Of a stretch of 64,000 nt of DNA, positions 34,692-43,082 are shown piece by piece. The notes under the pieces were generated by a model. It saw nothing but the letters and a program-made list of their open reading frames with translations. It searched no databases and had not been told where the DNA came from. Source of the stretch: Paenibacillus silviterrae (GTDB taxonomy: Bacteria; Bacillota; Bacilli; Paenibacillales; NBRC-103111). Position numbers and translations under genes: made by a program. The stretch is from the NCBI RefSeq assembly GCF_030167925.1, contig NZ_JASKUT010000001.1, positions 806,001-870,000 on the forward strand. The letters run 5' to 3'. Position 1 is the first letter of the stretch. Each line of letters opens with the position of its first letter.

Positions 34692-35378
34692 ATGAGTATT
34701 GATCCGAGAACAATCAAAGAGCTGCTGCAGCTGCAGATTTTGAACAAATTGAATCTCATGTCCTCCGGTACTCCTCAAACGGGAACGGACGATTCGGAGT
34801 TTGCCGAGCTGCTGAATACACTGCTCGCGGAGTCGCAGACGGCATCGACGACGACGGAAGCCTCTGTTGATAAAGCGCCGCTCAAGCCAGCCGCTATTAG
34901 TCCGATTTTCTCTGCGGCCGCTCCGTACACCGGAATGAACCAAGCATCAAAGACAAGCAAGCCAACCCAATATGATGCCATGATTCAAACCGCAAGCCGC
35001 CGCTTCGGTGTGGACTCAAGTCTCGTGAAAGCGGTCATTGGTGCCGAATCCTCCTTTAACCCGCAAGCCGTATCGCGTGCAGGAGCTAAGGGCTTGATGC
35101 AGCTTATGGACTCGACTGGACAAGGTCTTGGAGTCACGAATCCGTTTGACCCTTCGCAGAATATTGAAGGGGGAACCCGATATCTCTCTAATCTCCTTAT
35201 GAAATATAAAGGCAATCAGGGAATGGCTCTAGCGGCTTACAATGCCGGCTCGGGCCGGGTGGACAAGCTTCAGGCGGCGAACGATCAGGAGCTCATGGCG
35301 AAGCTGCATCTGCTTCCGGAAGAGACCCAGAATTACGTTCGCAAGGTGCTGAAGCTGAAGCAGGAGTATCAAGCTTGA
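34692..35378 (+). CDS. Lytic transglycosylase, SLT domain
   Basis: 228 residues. The C-terminal ~130 form a soluble lytic transglycosylase domain, with catalytic Glu119 in VIGAESSFNP, then GLMQLM and LAAYNAGSGRV. Such enzymes cleave the MurNAc-GlcNAc bond in peptidoglycan. The N-terminal ~90 residues are Thr/Ser/Ala-rich linker. No classical signal peptide is visible, as in related B. subtilis proteins of the CwlQ/YjbJ type, so the export route is unclear. Start ATG 34692, 12 bases from AAGGAG. Confidence 0.88.
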   Translation: MSIDPRTIKELLQLQILNKLNLMSSGTPQTGTDDSEFAELLNTLLAESQTASTTTEASVDKAPLKPAAISPIFSAAAPYTGMNQASKTSKPTQYDAMIQTASRRFGVDSSLVKAVIGAESSFNPQAVSRAGAKGLMQLMDSTGQGLGVTNPFDPSQNIEGGTRYLSNLLMKYKGNQGMALAAYNAGSGRVDKLQAANDQELMAKLHLLPEETQNYVRKVLKLKQEYQA

Positions 35379-35386
35379 CGCAAACG

Positions 35387-35434
35387 GAAAACCAATGGTA
35401 AGCTTCTTCCGAAGCTGGACCGTTGGTTTCTTTT
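35387..35434 (+). terminator. Terminator after the transglycosylase gene
   Basis: A long interrupted stem (GAAACCAAtGGTaaGCTTC with GAAGCtgGACCgTTGGTTTC), loop TTCC, followed by TTTT. Confidence 0.85.
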
Positions 35435-35473
35435 GTATATTCATTCAATCATTAGAGTAGGAGAACTATACTC

Positions 35474-36637
35474 ATGCTATATTGGGATAACGCGGCGACT
35501 ACGCCGATGTATGAAGAAGTCATCGACTCGATGACAGAAGTGATGAGAACGTATTACGGCAATCCGTCATCCCTGCACCGCTTAGGAGTGGAAGCGGAGC
35601 GGCTGGTAAGCCGGGCGCGGGAAACGATAGCGGCTGCCTTGGCTTGCACCCCGGAAGAGCTTCGTTTCACAGCCGGGGGCTCGGAGAGTAATAATCTGGC
35701 GATTTTCGGTGTCGCAAGACAGTACCGGTCACGGGGCAACCACCTGATTACTACACAAATTGAGCACGCGTCGGTATACGATTCCTTTCGGCAATTGGAG
35801 CTGGAAGGCTTCCGTGTCACCTATTTGCCGGTAGATGCGAATGGAATAGTGGATATAAATGAACTGGAGGCAGCGCTGACGGACGAAACGATTCTGGTCA
35901 GCATTATGTATGTGAACAACGAGGTTGGGAGCATTCAGCCGATCGCCGAAATCGGCAAGCTGTTGGAGGGCAGGCCGAAGACATTGTTTCATGTCGATGC
36001 CGTCCAAGCTGTCGGGAAGCTGCCTGTTCAGCCGAAGGAGCTGAAGGTGGATCTGCTGAGCTGCTCCGCGCATAAGCTTCGAGGCCCGAAGGGAACAGGC
36101 TTCCTGTACGTACGCCGCGGCGTCGAGCTGGCAACGTTGATCTACGGGGGAGGGCAAGAGCAGGGAGTTCGTTCCGGAACAGAGAATGTGCCGAGCATCG
36201 TCGGGATGGCAAAGGCGGTAAGGATGGCCGTTCAAGAGCAGCCGTCATTTGCGGAAAGGACGGCGGCGATTCGTCAAGCCTTGGTGCAGTGCATCGAACA
36301 AACCCCGGGCTTGTATCTCAGCGGATCGGCCGATGGAACGAACATGGCTTCGTGGATTGTGCATTTCACCTTCCCGGGTATGAAATCCGAGGTTGTCGTT
36401 CATGCTTTAGAACAACACGATATTTATGTCTCCACAAGATCGGCCTGCTCCTCAGGCGCAAGAAAGCCCAGCAGAGTGCTGTCTGCTATGGGCTATGAGC
36501 CGGACCGTGCAGTGGGAGGCATCCGGCTCAGCTTTAACCTGCAGCATACGATGGCGGATGCGGAACGGTTTTGCCTTGTTCTTCAGCAGGTAGTAGAGGA
36601 GCTGTCCCATACTGTGCAGACGGAAGGTCGGAGGTGA
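35474..36637 (+). CDS. nifS: Cysteine desulfurase (NifS/IscS family)
   Basis: 387 residues; a PLP enzyme that removes sulfur from cysteine as an enzyme-bound persulfide. The PLP lysine is Lys201 in SAHKLRGPKG and the sulfur-carrying Cys325 lies in STRSACSSG. The thiI gene begins at its stop codon (TGATG), as in B. subtilis nifZ-thiI, so this copy most likely feeds ThiI for 4-thiouridine in tRNA. Start ATG 35474 after TAGGAGAA. Confidence 0.93.
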   Translation: MLYWDNAATTPMYEEVIDSMTEVMRTYYGNPSSLHRLGVEAERLVSRARETIAAALACTPEELRFTAGGSESNNLAIFGVARQYRSRGNHLITTQIEHASVYDSFRQLELEGFRVTYLPVDANGIVDINELEAALTDETILVSIMYVNNEVGSIQPIAEIGKLLEGRPKTLFHVDAVQAVGKLPVQPKELKVDLLSCSAHKLRGPKGTGFLYVRRGVELATLIYGGGQEQGVRSGTENVPSIVGMAKAVRMAVQEQPSFAERTAAIRQALVQCIEQTPGLYLSGSADGTNMASWIVHFTFPGMKSEVVVHALEQHDIYVSTRSACSSGARKPSRVLSAMGYEPDRAVGGIRLSFNLQHTMADAERFCLVLQQVVEELSHTVQTEGRR

Positions 36638-36642
36638 TGAGC

Positions 36643-37851
36643 ATGAAGCCGGAATGGGTGCTTCTAAGATATGGAGAACTTGTGCTGAAAGGGCGCAACC
36701 GGCACCGCTTCGAACGCAAGGTGCTGCTGCAGGTCAAACGCGCTTTGACCGGTTTTCCCAATATTCGCTTTGCCCCGGAGTTCGGGCGGATTCTTCTCGC
36801 CTTGAAAGGGCATGCGTATGAGGCTGTGCTGCCACAGCTCCGCAGAGTATTTGGCATTGTCTCGATCAGCCCGGTATATACCGCGCCGCTCAAGCTTGAG
36901 GAGATCGAGGCGGCTTCCCTGCAGGTCATGCAAGCCTTGCCGGCCCTGCCGGGAACGTTCAAGATGAACGTACGTCGAGTGAATAAAAGCTTCCCTCATG
37001 ATTCGCAGGAAATGAATCGGCGGGTATCTGCGCATATTCTCCGGGCTTTGCCGCAATTGAAGGTAAACCTGCATCAGCCGGACATCGAAATGAGGATTGA
37101 GCTTCGCGAGGATCAGGCACTAATCTATTGCCGAATCGACGAAGCGGCCGGCGGTTTCCCTTTCGGATCGAACGGCAAAGCGATGCTGATGCTGTCCGGC
37201 GGCATCGACAGTCCTGTGGCGGGGTACCTTGCCATGCGTCAGGGGCTGAAGCTGGAGGCAGTGCATTTTCACAGCTTCCCTTATACCAGCGAACGGTCAC
37301 AGCAGAAGGTGAAAGACCTGGTGAAAAAGCTGTCGGCCTACGCAGGTCCGGTACGCCTGCATATGGTTCCGTTGACGGAGATTCAGACGAAGATTCACCA
37401 GCATTACAAAGAAAATCTCTATATCACCCTCCTTCGCAGAGCTATGATGCGGATTGCGCAAGCATTGGCAGAGCAGCAGGGAGCCGGAGCTATCGTAACC
37501 GGAGAGAGCCTCGGGCAGGTAGCGAGTCAAACGCTGTCCAGTATGAATGCCATCAGCCGTGTAGTGGAGCTCCCGATCATCCGGCCGCTTGTCTGTATGG
37601 ACAAGCAGTCCATTATCGACTTGGCGAAGCAGATCGATACGTATGATATTTCGATTCTTCCTTATGAGGACTGCTGCACGATCTTTCTGCCGCCGAGTCC
37701 GAGCACCAATCCGAATCTGAAGGTGCTCCTCGGCATCGAACGGAACATGCCTTGGCTGGATGAAGCGATAACGGATGCGGTGCAGCGCACAGAAACGATC
37801 CGTTTGGATGCTTCCGCCGCGGAGCGGGATGAGCTTTCATCATTTTTTTAA
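36643..37851 (+). CDS. thiI: tRNA 4-thiouridine synthase ThiI
   Basis: 402 residues; adenylates and thiolates U8 of tRNA, and in some bacteria supplies sulfur for thiamine. An N-terminal ferredoxin-like and THUMP domain (~1-165) precedes the PP-loop ATPase domain with LSGGIDSPVAG (Ser at ~185). The E. coli rhodanese tail is absent, as usual in Bacillales, so the upstream desulfurase must deliver sulfur. ATG 36643 is better spaced from GGAGGTG than ATG 36637, which overlaps the nifS stop. Confidence 0.95.
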   Translation: MKPEWVLLRYGELVLKGRNRHRFERKVLLQVKRALTGFPNIRFAPEFGRILLALKGHAYEAVLPQLRRVFGIVSISPVYTAPLKLEEIEAASLQVMQALPALPGTFKMNVRRVNKSFPHDSQEMNRRVSAHILRALPQLKVNLHQPDIEMRIELREDQALIYCRIDEAAGGFPFGSNGKAMLMLSGGIDSPVAGYLAMRQGLKLEAVHFHSFPYTSERSQQKVKDLVKKLSAYAGPVRLHMVPLTEIQTKIHQHYKENLYITLLRRAMMRIAQALAEQQGAGAIVTGESLGQVASQTLSSMNAISRVVELPIIRPLVCMDKQSIIDLAKQIDTYDISILPYEDCCTIFLPPSPSTNPNLKVLLGIERNMPWLDEAITDAVQRTETIRLDASAAERDELSSFF

Positions 37852-37950
37852 ACGAGCGGCAAAAAAATAGACCTGTCCGGACAAGGACAAGAATACATTG
37901 AGTAGTAGGTGTCAGTATTCTTTCTCTACAGACGGACGGAGGTCTAGGCG

Positions 37951-38610
37951 ATGGAGTGGTTTTTGCTCTTTTTGAAAATTATGATGATCAATATCGTGCT
38001 CAGCGGGGATAATGCCGTTGTCATTGCGCTGGCCAGCAAGAACCTGCCCTATCATCAACGGAAGCTGGCGGTCTGGTGGGGCGCCTTCGCGGCGGTCGGT
38101 CTACGTGTGCTGCTGACCATAGGTGCCGTCTACGTATTGCAGGTTCCGTTCATTCAGTCGGCGGGCTCGCTGCTGCTGCTTTGGATTGCGATTAAGCTGC
38201 TCGGAGACGAAGAGGACCATACAAATATCAAGCAGGCATCCACGCTGGCCAGCGCCGTATGGACCATTATGGTGGCCGACTTCGTGATGAGCCTGGATAA
38301 CGTGCTGGCGATTGCCGCGGCGGCGGAAGGGGATATCGCCGTGATTATCTTGGGGATTGCGCTCAGCATCCCGATTATTGTCTGGGGAAGCGCGCTCGTC
38401 ATGAGGCTGCTGACCCAATATCCTGTGCTTGTGTATCTTGGCGCAGGCATCCTCGGCTATACGGCAGGCGAGATGTTCGTATCCGATAAGGCGGTCTACG
38501 GCTTTATCTTCGGAAGCACTCCAACCTGGATTATTCCGGCGGTAACCACCGCTTTGGTGATTGCGGCAGGTCAGTGGAAAAAATTGATGAACACGCCGAA
38601 ATCGGCATAA
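37951..38610 (+). CDS. TerC family membrane protein
   Basis: 219 residues with about seven membrane helices. Acidic motifs in the helices are typical: SGDNAVVIALA (~20-30) and MSLDNVLAIAAAA (~113-125), with conserved Asp likely binding a metal. Relatives (YkoY/YceF/MeeF/Alx) export manganese, partly to load secreted metalloenzymes. Start ATG 37951 after CGGAGG. I saw no yybP-ykoY manganese riboswitch in the 99-base leader. Confidence 0.9.
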   Translation: MEWFLLFLKIMMINIVLSGDNAVVIALASKNLPYHQRKLAVWWGAFAAVGLRVLLTIGAVYVLQVPFIQSAGSLLLLWIAIKLLGDEEDHTNIKQASTLASAVWTIMVADFVMSLDNVLAIAAAAEGDIAVIILGIALSIPIIVWGSALVMRLLTQYPVLVYLGAGILGYTAGEMFVSDKAVYGFIFGSTPTWIIPAVTTALVIAAGQWKKLMNTPKSA

Positions 38611-38656
38611 ATGTTAAGTTATTTTGTAAATGCGGTGTAAAAATTCCCGACCTGCC

Positions 38657-38685
38657 TTGCCTTTTGGCGAAAATAGACGTATAAT
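38657..38685 (+). promoter_or_regulatory. SigA promoter upstream of typA
   Basis: TTGCCT (38657-38662), 17-base spacer, consensus TATAAT (38680-38685). Predicted start ~38692, 107 bases before typA. Confidence 0.75.
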
Positions 38686-38699
38686 GTGAAAAGTATATC

Positions 38700-38731
38700 A
38701 AGCGTCGGCGCTTCCGTCCGACGCTTCTTTT
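38700..38731 (+). terminator. Terminator-like hairpin in the typA leader
   Basis: Perfect 9-bp GC-rich stem (38700-38708 with 38718-38726), then CTTTT. It lies just 8-10 bases after the predicted transcription start and before typA, so it could terminate terC readthrough, attenuate typA, or give a very short RNA. A second small hairpin follows at 38744-38761. Confidence 0.7.
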
Positions 38732-38798
38732 GTGAATCGGGCGGCTATCCTATCTGATAGCAATTATCCCAAATTTAATGAGAGGGTTTTGTGAACTT

Positions 38799-40640
38799 AT
38801 GCATTCAAGAGAGCACATTCGGAATATCGCAATCATTGCGCACGTCGACCACGGGAAGACAACGCTCGTAGACAAGCTGCTTCAGCAATCGGGAACATAC
38901 CGGGACCATGAGGCGGTGCAGGAGCGGGCGATGGACTCCAACGATTTGGAGCGCGAACGCGGTATTACGATTTTGGCGAAAAATACAGCGGTTCGTTATA
39001 AGGATTATTTGATTAACATTGTTGATACCCCGGGCCACGCCGACTTCGGCGGCGAAGTGGAGCGGATCATGAAAATGGTAGACGGCGTACTCCTCGTTGT
39101 TGACGCGTTCGAGGGCACGATGCCTCAGACTAAGTTCGTGCTTCGCAAGGCGTTGGAGCAGAACCTGACGCCTATCGTTGTAGTGAACAAGATCGACCGT
39201 CCGAACGCTCGTCCGGCCGAGGTGGTTGATGAGGTGCTGGACCTGTTTATCGAGCTCGGCGCCAACGACGACCAGCTGGACTTCCCAGTAGTGTACGCAT
39301 CGGCCTTAATGGGTACCTCCAGTATGGATCCTGAGAAGCAGGATGAGAACATGCAGTCGCTCTATGAGACGATTGTTTCGCATATCCCGAACCCTACCGA
39401 GAACGTAGAAGAGCCTTTGCAGTTCCTCGTAACTCTGATGGATTACAACGAATACCTGGGTCGAATTGCGATCGGCCGTGTGAACCGCGGCAAGGTTCGC
39501 CAGGGTCAACCCGTTGCCGTTATTAACCGTGAAGGCCAAACGAAGCAGGCGCGCATCGAGAAGCTGTTCGGCTTCCAGGGGCTGAAGCGTCTGGAGATTG
39601 AAGAGGCAGGCGCCGGCGATATCGTTGCGATTGCCGGTATTAAGGATATCAACATCGGAGAAACCATCGCAGACCTGAACAATCCGGAGGCCTTGCCGGT
39701 TCTGAAAATCGATGAGCCGACACTGCAGATGACGTTCCTTGTCAATAACAGTCCTTTTGCAGGCCGTGAAGGCAAGTGGGTAACTTCCCGCAAGATCCGC
39801 GAGCGCTTGTTCAAGGAGCTGGAAACGGACGTATCCCTGCGTGTCGATGAGACGGACAGCCCGGATGCCTTCATCGTATCCGGACGCGGTGAGCTTCACC
39901 TCGGAATTTTGATCGAGAACATGCGCCGTGAGGGCTTTGAGCTGCAAGTTTCCAAGCCGGAGGTTATCATTAAAAATATCGACGGCCAGAAGATGGAACC
40001 GATCGAACGACTCATTATCGACATTCCGGAGGATAGCATGGGCTCCGTCATGGAGAGCCTCGGAACGCGTAAAGCCGAAATGGTCAACATGATCAACAAC
40101 GGCACTGGCAATGTCCGCTTGGAATTCCTGATTCCTGCCCGCGGATTGATCGGTTACCGTACGTACTTCCTCACACTGACTCGCGGCTACGGCGTCATGA
40201 ACCATGCATTCGACAGCTACGGTCCTTATGCGGGCAGCGGTGTAGGCGGACGTCACGAAGGCGTGCTGGTATCGAGCGAAACGGGAACCTCCACGCTCTA
40301 TGGTATTCTCTCTGTAGAGGATCGCGGGATTCTGTTCGTGGAGCCGGCAACGGAAGTGTACGAGGGCATGATCGTCGGCGAGCATACACGCGACAACGAC
40401 ATCATCGTTAACATTTGTAAAGAAAAGCAGCTTACCAACATTCGTTCCGCAGGGAAGGATGATACCGTCAAGATGAAAACGCCGCGTCTCTATTCATTGG
40501 AACAGGCGCTTGAATACTTGAACGATGACGAGTACTGCGAAATTACGCCGAAGTCGATTCGTTTGCGTAAGAAGATTTTGAATAAGAGCGAGCGCGAGCG
40601 TGCGGAGAAGCACCGTAAGATGGCTGAAGCGAACGCTTAA
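38799..40640 (+). CDS. typA: Translational GTPase TypA/BipA
   Basis: 613 residues, a ribosome-binding elongation-factor-like GTPase important under stress and cold. Motifs: AHVDHGKTT (G1), RGITI (G2), [10 protein letters not shown] (G3), [10 protein letters not shown] (G4), with EF-G-like domains II, III and V and the BipA-specific C-terminal domain. ATG 38799 is preferred; the in-frame ATG at 38778 lies before the TGAGAGGG ribosome site. B. subtilis has the same order typA(ylaG)-ylaH. A terminator follows. Confidence 0.97.
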   Translation: MHSREHIRNIAIIAHVDHGKTTLVDKLLQQSGTYRDHEAVQERAMDSNDLERERGITILAKNTAVRYKDYLINIVDTPGHADFGGEVERIMKMVDGVLLVVDAFEGTMPQTKFVLRKALEQNLTPIVVVNKIDRPNARPAEVVDEVLDLFIELGANDDQLDFPVVYASALMGTSSMDPEKQDENMQSLYETIVSHIPNPTENVEEPLQFLVTLMDYNEYLGRIAIGRVNRGKVRQGQPVAVINREGQTKQARIEKLFGFQGLKRLEIEEAGAGDIVAIAGIKDINIGETIADLNNPEALPVLKIDEPTLQMTFLVNNSPFAGREGKWVTSRKIRERLFKELETDVSLRVDETDSPDAFIVSGRGELHLGILIENMRREGFELQVSKPEVIIKNIDGQKMEPIERLIIDIPEDSMGSVMESLGTRKAEMVNMINNGTGNVRLEFLIPARGLIGYRTYFLTLTRGYGVMNHAFDSYGPYAGSGVGGRHEGVLVSSETGTSTLYGILSVEDRGILFVEPATEVYEGMIVGEHTRDNDIIVNICKEKQLTNIRSAGKDDTVKMKTPRLYSLEQALEYLNDDEYCEITPKSIRLRKKILNKSERERAEKHRKMAEANA

Positions 40641-40653
40641 TACGTGAATGAAC

Positions 40654-40694
40654 AAGAAAGCTTCGGAGAGTCGGGTCTCCGGGGCTTTCTTTCC
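40654..40694 (+). terminator. Terminator after typA
   Basis: GAAAGCttcGGAGA with TCTCCggGGCTTTC, 6-base loop, short T/C tail. Confidence 0.8.
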
Positions 40695-40734
40695 ATGTAC
40701 ATATCTACAAGCTCTATAAAAGGAGGTTCCATTT

Positions 40735-41010
40735 ATGACGGATTGGCTGCGTGCACATCCTTTTCTAACCTTTGTCTTTATTTTCGTGCTTATGACCTAC
40801 GTATATAACAAAGTATTTCGTATGCGGAAGCTGCCGATTTTAAAGGAATTGGTCATTTATTTGCTCCTGGCCGTCGGTGCAGGTATGCTTATGCTGTTTC
40901 AAATGGCCGGCTTGCCGATTGTCGCAAGCTTGACTGTCGCCGTTTCTCTCATGCTGATTGTACGCATTCGATACTTTATCCAGGATCGCGGTAACCGGAA
41001 GCAAAATTAG
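40735..41010 (+). CDS. ylaH: YlaH-like family membrane protein
   Basis: 91 residues with three hydrophobic stretches (~9-25, ~37-57, ~58-77) and a basic tail. The sequence KVFRMRKLPILKELVIYLLLAVGAG fits the YlaH family of unknown function. It lies directly after typA, as in B. subtilis. Start ATG 40735, 8 bases after AGGAGG. Confidence 0.88.
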   Translation: MTDWLRAHPFLTFVFIFVLMTYVYNKVFRMRKLPILKELVIYLLLAVGAGMLMLFQMAGLPIVASLTVAVSLMLIVRIRYFIQDRGNRKQN

Positions 41011-41037
41011 CAAATTTTTGCCGGAGGTGATTCGGGA

Positions 41038-41487
41038 ATGACTGCCTTTTGGTTGACTCCCGTGCTTTGGAATGGCGAAGTAGCAATACTGAAGAAGGAG
41101 CGCTTCCAGTTAGCGCCCGATGCCAAGCGCGACCGCTTCGTGAATGCGCTGCAGCAGCTCCATCCCCGGCTTCCTCTGCTGTTTAAGGCAAGCCTGCTGC
41201 CCGCTGATGAAGCTTATGAGGCATGCGGTGTGGATGAGCTCCCGTTCGAGCTGGACAACGGGGAAGATATCATTCTGGTCACGGAGCAAAGTTCGCAATG
41301 GCAGGAGAAAGCGCTCCCCCTTTCACACTGCGGGGAAAATGGATTGCATAGGATGGTCGGTCTGATGGAGCTGAAGGCAGGACTGCCGGGGGCCGTTATT
41401 CATCCGGAGGATGCGGAATGGTTCGATAGGCTGAACGGGTGGCTGGAGGAAGGCTGCCAAGTGCTGCTGTTGCGAGAGGAGGGGTAG
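41038..41487 (+). CDS. Hypothetical cytoplasmic protein
   Basis: 149 residues, acidic, no membrane segment or known motif. It reads as a small alpha/beta protein (WNGEVAILKKERFQL at the N-terminus; EEGCQVLLLREE at the end). The ribosome site GGAGGTGATTC is excellent, and the start is ATG 41038. It lies 28 bases after ylaH and 5 bases before the next unknown gene, so all three probably share one transcript. I do not recognise the family. Confidence 0.75.
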   Translation: MTAFWLTPVLWNGEVAILKKERFQLAPDAKRDRFVNALQQLHPRLPLLFKASLLPADEAYEACGVDELPFELDNGEDIILVTEQSSQWQEKALPLSHCGENGLHRMVGLMELKAGLPGAVIHPEDAEWFDRLNGWLEEGCQVLLLREEG

Positions 41488-41491
41488 GACA

Positions 41492-41764
41492 ATGAATCTG
41501 CAAGACGCCTTGTTTAATTGGCTGCAAATTAAAATTGTGGCGGAAGCGCGTCCCGAAGATCACGCTGCGAAGGAAACGCAGGACTTCTTTGAGGTCATAC
41601 TAAAAGAGGATCATCAGTTGAAGCAATTTGCAGCGGAAGCGGACGAGACGATGTATCACATCCGCTATGAAACGGAGAGCGGTGCCAAGCGGCTCATGTT
41701 CGACCGGGAATCGGCCGAGCAGCTCCTGACGGACATAAATTCAAACCCAAAGTATAATGAATGA
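41492..41764 (+). CDS. Hypothetical small protein
   Basis: 90 residues, acidic and largely helical (NLQDALFNWLQIKIVAEAR; later GAKRLMFDRESAEQLLTDI). No signal peptide or known motif. ATG 41492 follows GAGGAGGGGTAGG that overlaps the end of the previous gene, suggesting translation coupled to it. Function unknown. Confidence 0.75.
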   Translation: MNLQDALFNWLQIKIVAEARPEDHAAKETQDFFEVILKEDHQLKQFAAEADETMYHIRYETESGAKRLMFDRESAEQLLTDINSNPKYNE

Positions 41765-41853
41765 CATATATGTCCGAATAAACAGATAATATAAATTATC
41801 ACCGATTGAAGGGAGTGTCTGGTTAACTGTTGGTAGCCGTACTAGGGTCCGTG

Positions 41854-41862
41854 TGATATAAT
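41854..41862 (+). promoter_or_regulatory. Extended -10 promoter for the PNPOx-like gene
   Basis: TGA directly followed by TATAAT, with only a poor -35. It lies 74 bases before the start of the next gene. Confidence 0.5.
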
Positions 41863-41935
41863 GTGCATAACAGCTTAAGTTTTCACATAATTCAGACAAT
41901 TTAGCATAATGCAGCTTTTGTAGGAGGGAATTACG

Positions 41936-42388
41936 ATGGCAGAAACACTCACAGCCTTGCCGGAGCAATTATTCGCGGTACTTCAGAAGGAATCGTTCGC
42001 GCTTCTGAGCACGATCGATCATGAATCAGGCGCACCGACAATGAACGCGATTTCCTGGCTTTATGCGAAGGATGATACGACGATCCGCTTCGCTGTCGAT
42101 CAGCGGTCTCGCATCGTAACGAATGTGAGCAAGAACCCGCTTGTCAATTTGACCTTTATCGGTGCCGGATCCGTGCATGCGATTTATGGTTCTGCTCGCC
42201 AAGTGACCGACGCTTTGCCAGAGGTGCCCTTTAAACTGGCTTGTTATGACATTGACATCTCCACCGTTCGGGATGCGATGTTTTATGGGGCGAAAATTTC
42301 CATTGCTCCTGAATATGAAAAAACCTATGATCAGCGCGCGGCTGAAAAGCTGGACAACCAAGTTTTCGACGCAATGCACAAAGCCTAG
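41936..42388 (+). CDS. Pyridoxamine 5'-phosphate oxidase-like (FMN-binding split barrel) protein
   Basis: 150 residues. The N-terminal half fits a PNPOx-like split barrel: LQKESFALLSTIDHESGAPTMNAISW, RFAVDQRSRIVTNV and NLTFIGAGSVHAIYG. Such proteins bind flavin (FMN, F420) or haem; the catalytic set of true PNPOx is not complete here, so the reaction is unknown. ATG 41936 after TAGGAGGG. It stands between typA-ylaH and ylaJ-ylaK counterparts. A terminator overlaps its stop. Confidence 0.8.
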   Translation: MAETLTALPEQLFAVLQKESFALLSTIDHESGAPTMNAISWLYAKDDTTIRFAVDQRSRIVTNVSKNPLVNLTFIGAGSVHAIYGSARQVTDALPEVPFKLACYDIDISTVRDAMFYGAKISIAPEYEKTYDQRAAEKLDNQVFDAMHKA

Positions 42389-42418
42389 AACATGTATTAA
42401 TGTCCTAGGCTTTTCTTT
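42380..42418 (+). terminator. Terminator overlapping the stop of the PNPOx-like gene
   Basis: AAAGCCTAG paired with CTAGGCTTT around a 15-base loop, followed by a T-rich tail. The left arm includes the stop codon. Confidence 0.8.
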
Positions 42419-42431
42419 CCCTCGGATCGAC

Positions 42432-42974
42432 TTAATCGGACGGTCGGGTATTATGCTGCTGAACGGCTTGGTCCGGAGACTGATCCACATCGCGCGGCAG
42501 CTGAGGAATGATACGGCCGATAATGGCTGCCATCTCCTCGGCGAGCCCGTTCAAGGGGCGACCGTTCTGCATCTGGCTGCGGACCCGCTGCAGCCGTCCG
42601 GCCAAATCCATATCTGCCGTGACGAAAGCATCGACACCATAAGGATCCTTTTTTAGCGCCTCCGCTACAGACAGCTTGATCGTACCGACTTTGGCACGGT
42701 CCATATTCGGAGGCACATTAATGCCTACGACGGCAGTATTGCCGAAGATCACACAATTCGCGCTCTCCACGTTGGGAATGCTTGTAGCGATTTGCTCCAA
42801 GCGGGCAGATACGGCTGCCGGATCTGTGATTTCCTTCTTCTGAGGCGCTGTTTGCTGGACCTGTACTTTCCCTGTTTGATCACCTGTCTGAGAGGGGGAG
42901 GCTCCGTTCCTTGGTGACTGGTTACAACCTGACAATACGGTTAACAACAAGATTGCCGCGACAAACATTCTCAT
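42432..42974 (-). CDS. YhcN/YlaJ family sporulation lipoprotein
   Basis: 180 residues. A lipoprotein signal with lipobox LSGC (lipidated Cys17) leads to a Ser/Gln-rich linker, then the YhcN/YlaJ domain (~55-165: NVESANCVIFGNTAVVGINVP). These lipoproteins are made during sporulation and sit in spore membranes or cortex; their roles in germination are modest and not fully clear. It lies next to the PIN-PhoH gene, as ylaJ-ylaK in B. subtilis, but here the two genes are divergent. The ATG start follows AAAGGAACG. Confidence 0.9.
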   Translation of the reverse strand: MRMFVAAILLLTVLSGCNQSPRNGASPSQTGDQTGKVQVQQTAPQKKEITDPAAVSARLEQIATSIPNVESANCVIFGNTAVVGINVPPNMDRAKVGTIKLSVAEALKKDPYGVDAFVTADMDLAGRLQRVRSQMQNGRPLNGLAEEMAAIIGRIIPQLPRDVDQSPDQAVQQHNTRPSD

Positions 42975-43082
42975 GAGCTTTCGTTCCTTTCTATACAGTA
43001 ATCGCTTTGGTTAGTTTGTCCTAACGAGCTGGTTCTATGTATTACGCCAGAAGCCAAACACCTAACCTGGGAGGGACTCACC

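Noticed and set aside
37852-37950. yybP-ykoY manganese riboswitch before the terC gene
   Set aside because: The gene family often has one, but the 99-base leader lacks the conserved core sequences and pairings.
39306-40385. 359-codon minus-strand open frame opposite typA
   Set aside because: Fully within typA; no independent support.
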